From UBA4802 sp964509195 (GTDB taxonomy: Bacteria > Spirochaetota > UBA4802 > UB4802): a stretch of 64,000 nucleotides of DNA. The stretch is taken from positions 124,001-188,000 of the forward strand of contig CAZDWJ010000004.1 in assembly GCA_964509195.1 (NCBI GenBank), in the 5' to 3' direction. The notes beneath the pieces were generated by a model. It saw only the letters and a program-made list of their open reading frames with translations, was not told the DNA's origin and did no database searches. Within the stretch, counting starts at the first letter, position 1; the number at the start of each line of letters is the position of its first letter. Positions 62,489 through 64,000 of the stretch are shown here, in pieces. A program made the translations under genes and the position numbers.

Positions 62489-64000
62489 ATGGCAGAACAA
62501 ACATACGATCTTTCGTGGATGCAAAAGAGCGATATTTTGCTTGGCATAGGTGTTATTGCTGTTGTTACTATGCTGGTTATTCCTCTGCCAACTTTCTTGC
62601 TGGACTTCCTCATGGCAATAAGTATTATGCTGGGTATTCTGATACTGCTGGTAGTAATGTATGTGCCCCGCTCTTTTGATTTTTCTGTGTTTCCTGCCTT
62701 GCTACTCATTACCACTGTCTACAGGCTGGCACTTAATGTATCATCAACCCGATTAATTCTTCTACAAGGTGCTGCCTTTGATGGAAAGATTATACGGACA
62801 TTTGGCGAGTTTGTTGTTGGTGGCAATTATGTCATTGGATTCATTGTGTTTGTCATCCTTGTCGCAGTACAGTTTATTGTCATCACTAAAGGTGCTACAC
62901 GAACAGCTGAAGTTGCAGCCCGTTTCACATTGGATGCTATGCCTGCTAAATTGATGAGTATAGATTCTGACCTGTCCAATGGCATCATCAACGAAGAGGA
63001 AGCATTACGTCGTAGGCGCGAGGTGCGCAAAGAAGCTGACTTTTACGGTGCCATGGATGGTGCGTCAAAGTTTGTTCAAGGGGATGTTAAAGTTGGTATC
63101 ATCATAACAATAGTTAATATTATTGGTGGGTTTATCATAGGTATGGTAATGCGCGGTGAAAGTTTTGATGTTGCAGTGCGTACCTATACATTGTTGTCGA
63201 TAGGCGATGGCCTCGTTGCCCAGATCCCATCTTTGCTGATTACAACGGCAACCGGTATTATCGTTACCCGTGCAGTATCAGAGGATAGCCTTGGAAAGGA
63301 TCTCTCAGCACAGCTGGGTTCGCAGCCACGCGCATTGATGCTTACCGCTGCAGCATTAGGGCTGTCAGCAATTATTCCTGGTTTTCCAAAGATTACACTC
63401 ATATTGCTTGCGTTAGGTATTGGAGCATTAGGGTATCTGTTAAAACAGACCGAAGAAGAACAGATGGAAAAAACAAAAATTGAACAGAAAGAGGCAGCGT
63501 TAAAAACACATAAACCAGAATCAGTTATACCCCTTATTCAGGTTGATCCACTTGAGGTTGAAATAGGGTATAGCCTTATACCGCTTGCTGACCCTGACCA
63601 GGGTGGGACGCTCCTGGACAGGATTACAAATATACGCAGGCGCAGTGCACTTGAAATGGGGCTTATAGTACCACCCATTCGCATCCGGGACAATATGGAA
63701 CTGGCTCCACAGGATTATTCAATTTTAATTAAAGGTGTTGAGGTGGGGCATGGTAGCCTGCAGGTGGGCAAGCTTATGGCAATGGATCCCGGTACTGTAG
63801 AGGAAAAAATTGAAGGTGTAGAGTTTACCGAACCAGTATTCAACCTTAAAGCAATATGGATTGATCCTGATAATAGGGATTTAGCTGAACGAAGAGGCTA
63901 TACCGTTGTTGATTGCCCAACCATTATTGCAACGCATCTAACCGAAATAATACGAAGACATGCAGATGAAATATTAGGACGGCAGGAGGTTCAGCAACTT
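62489..64000 (+). CDS. flhA: Flagellar export protein FlhA (3' end outside window)
   Basis: The first 504 codons of FlhA, open to the window end; full proteins have about 690 residues. The start MAEQTYDLSWMQKSDILLGI follows GAGG by 6 bases. Eight transmembrane helices are expected in the first 330 residues. Conserved regions include TVYRLALNVSSTRLILLQG, FVVGGNYVIGFIVFVILVAV and the FHIPEP-like loop region with RFTLDAMPAKLMSIDSDLSN and KEADFYGAMDGASKFVQGD. The C-terminal cytoplasmic domain has begun (DPLEVEIGYSLIPL). FlhA is the export gate's ion-driven component and receives late substrates and chaperones. Confidence 0.97.
   Translation, partial: MAEQTYDLSWMQKSDILLGIGVIAVVTMLVIPLPTFLLDFLMAISIMLGILILLVVMYVPRSFDFSVFPALLLITTVYRLALNVSSTRLILLQGAAFDGKIIRTFGEFVVGGNYVIGFIVFVILVAVQFIVITKGATRTAEVAARFTLDAMPAKLMSIDSDLSNGIINEEEALRRRREVRKEADFYGAMDGASKFVQGDVKVGIIITIVNIIGGFIIGMVMRGESFDVAVRTYTLLSIGDGLVAQIPSLLITTATGIIVTRAVSEDSLGKDLSAQLGSQPRALMLTAAALGLSAIIPGFPKITLILLALGIGALGYLLKQTEEEQMEKTKIEQKEAALKTHKPESVIPLIQVDPLEVEIGYSLIPLADPDQGGTLLDRITNIRRRSALEMGLIVPPIRIRDNMELAPQDYSILIKGVEVGHGSLQVGKLMAMDPGTVEEKIEGVEFTEPVFNLKAIWIDPDNRDLAERRGYTVVDCPTIIATHLTEIIRRHADEILGRQEVQQL

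Noticed and set aside
1..64000. CRISPR-Cas, prophage or intact insertion sequence
   Set aside because: No regularly spaced repeats, no cas, transposase, integrase or phage structural genes were seen.

Overview
The window is AT-rich (about one third G+C by eye) and reads as a chromosome segment of a Spirochaetota bacterium, probably an uncultured lineage known from assembled scaffolds, since a run of ten N sits inside a gene at 41634-41643. The spirochaete assignment rests on the flagellar block at the right end (motA-motB-fliL-fliY-fliO-fliP-fliQ-fliR-flhB-flhA), on an FlhB start (LQLFAAEDEGRTEEPTE) of the form known from spirochaetes, on a CheY-like protein with a short N-terminal lead-in, and on other families common there: 7TM-DISM phosphatase, OmpL47-type surface repeats, bactofilin plus M23 peptidase, and partner-switching regulators.

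Left to right. 1-7200: end of a CheY-like regulator with a membrane-anchored partner, hisF, a polyprenyl diphosphate synthase, two TetR regulators, serine acetyltransferase and a GH43-like protein. 7400-15540: a 7TM-DISM/SpoIIE phosphatase, a metal-efflux operon (outer-membrane protein, CzcC, CzcA; no adaptor), then a self-contained unit with a sigma-54 promoter, a 35-residue membrane peptide and a terminator. 15550-23240: a structured element, an OmpA-like lipoprotein, rsgA with an ABC ATPase, ilvE, a decayed HEPN/nucleotidyltransferase module, a degenerate hybrid kinase, a stand-alone MshEN domain and glpK. 23600-26250: neuB, a frameshifted nucleotidyltransferase pair, a secreted protein and an orphan CIRCE-like operator. 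26250-31320: an IclR regulator divergent from a 2-hydroxyacyl-CoA dehydratase/benzoyl-CoA-reductase-type pair and an acyl-CoA ligase, with promoter and operator visible between them. 31335-38480: a two-anchor beta-propeller protein, an RsbW-like kinase, tRNA-Pro(CGG), plsB, a nested inverted repeat and a beta-barrel protein.

38800-50100 is a cell-envelope and signalling stretch: a very acidic protein, a GAF plus degenerate GGDEF protein, M23 peptidase, coiled-coil protein, bactofilin, pdxA, TPR protein, STAS protein, OmpL47-like protein and a NUDIX hydrolase. 50345-50883 is a broken 7TM-DISM chemoreceptor. 51055-54909 holds a peptidase-MA/TolB/barrel protein and a DUF115 (Maf-like) protein, followed by flbD and the flagellar operon to the end of the window. 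fliM is not between fliL and fliY.

Two signals stand out beyond the genes. First, the heptamer GCGATAG (complement CTATCGC), nearly always followed by a pyrimidine, occurs at least 29 times, on both strands and in coding and non-coding DNA, against about four or five expected. Second, several compact regulatory or fossil elements are visible: a sigma-54-driven peptide, an orphan CIRCE, an IclR operator, and two nucleotidyltransferase modules damaged by stops and frameshifts. All counts and motif matches were made by eye; no database or folding program was run.
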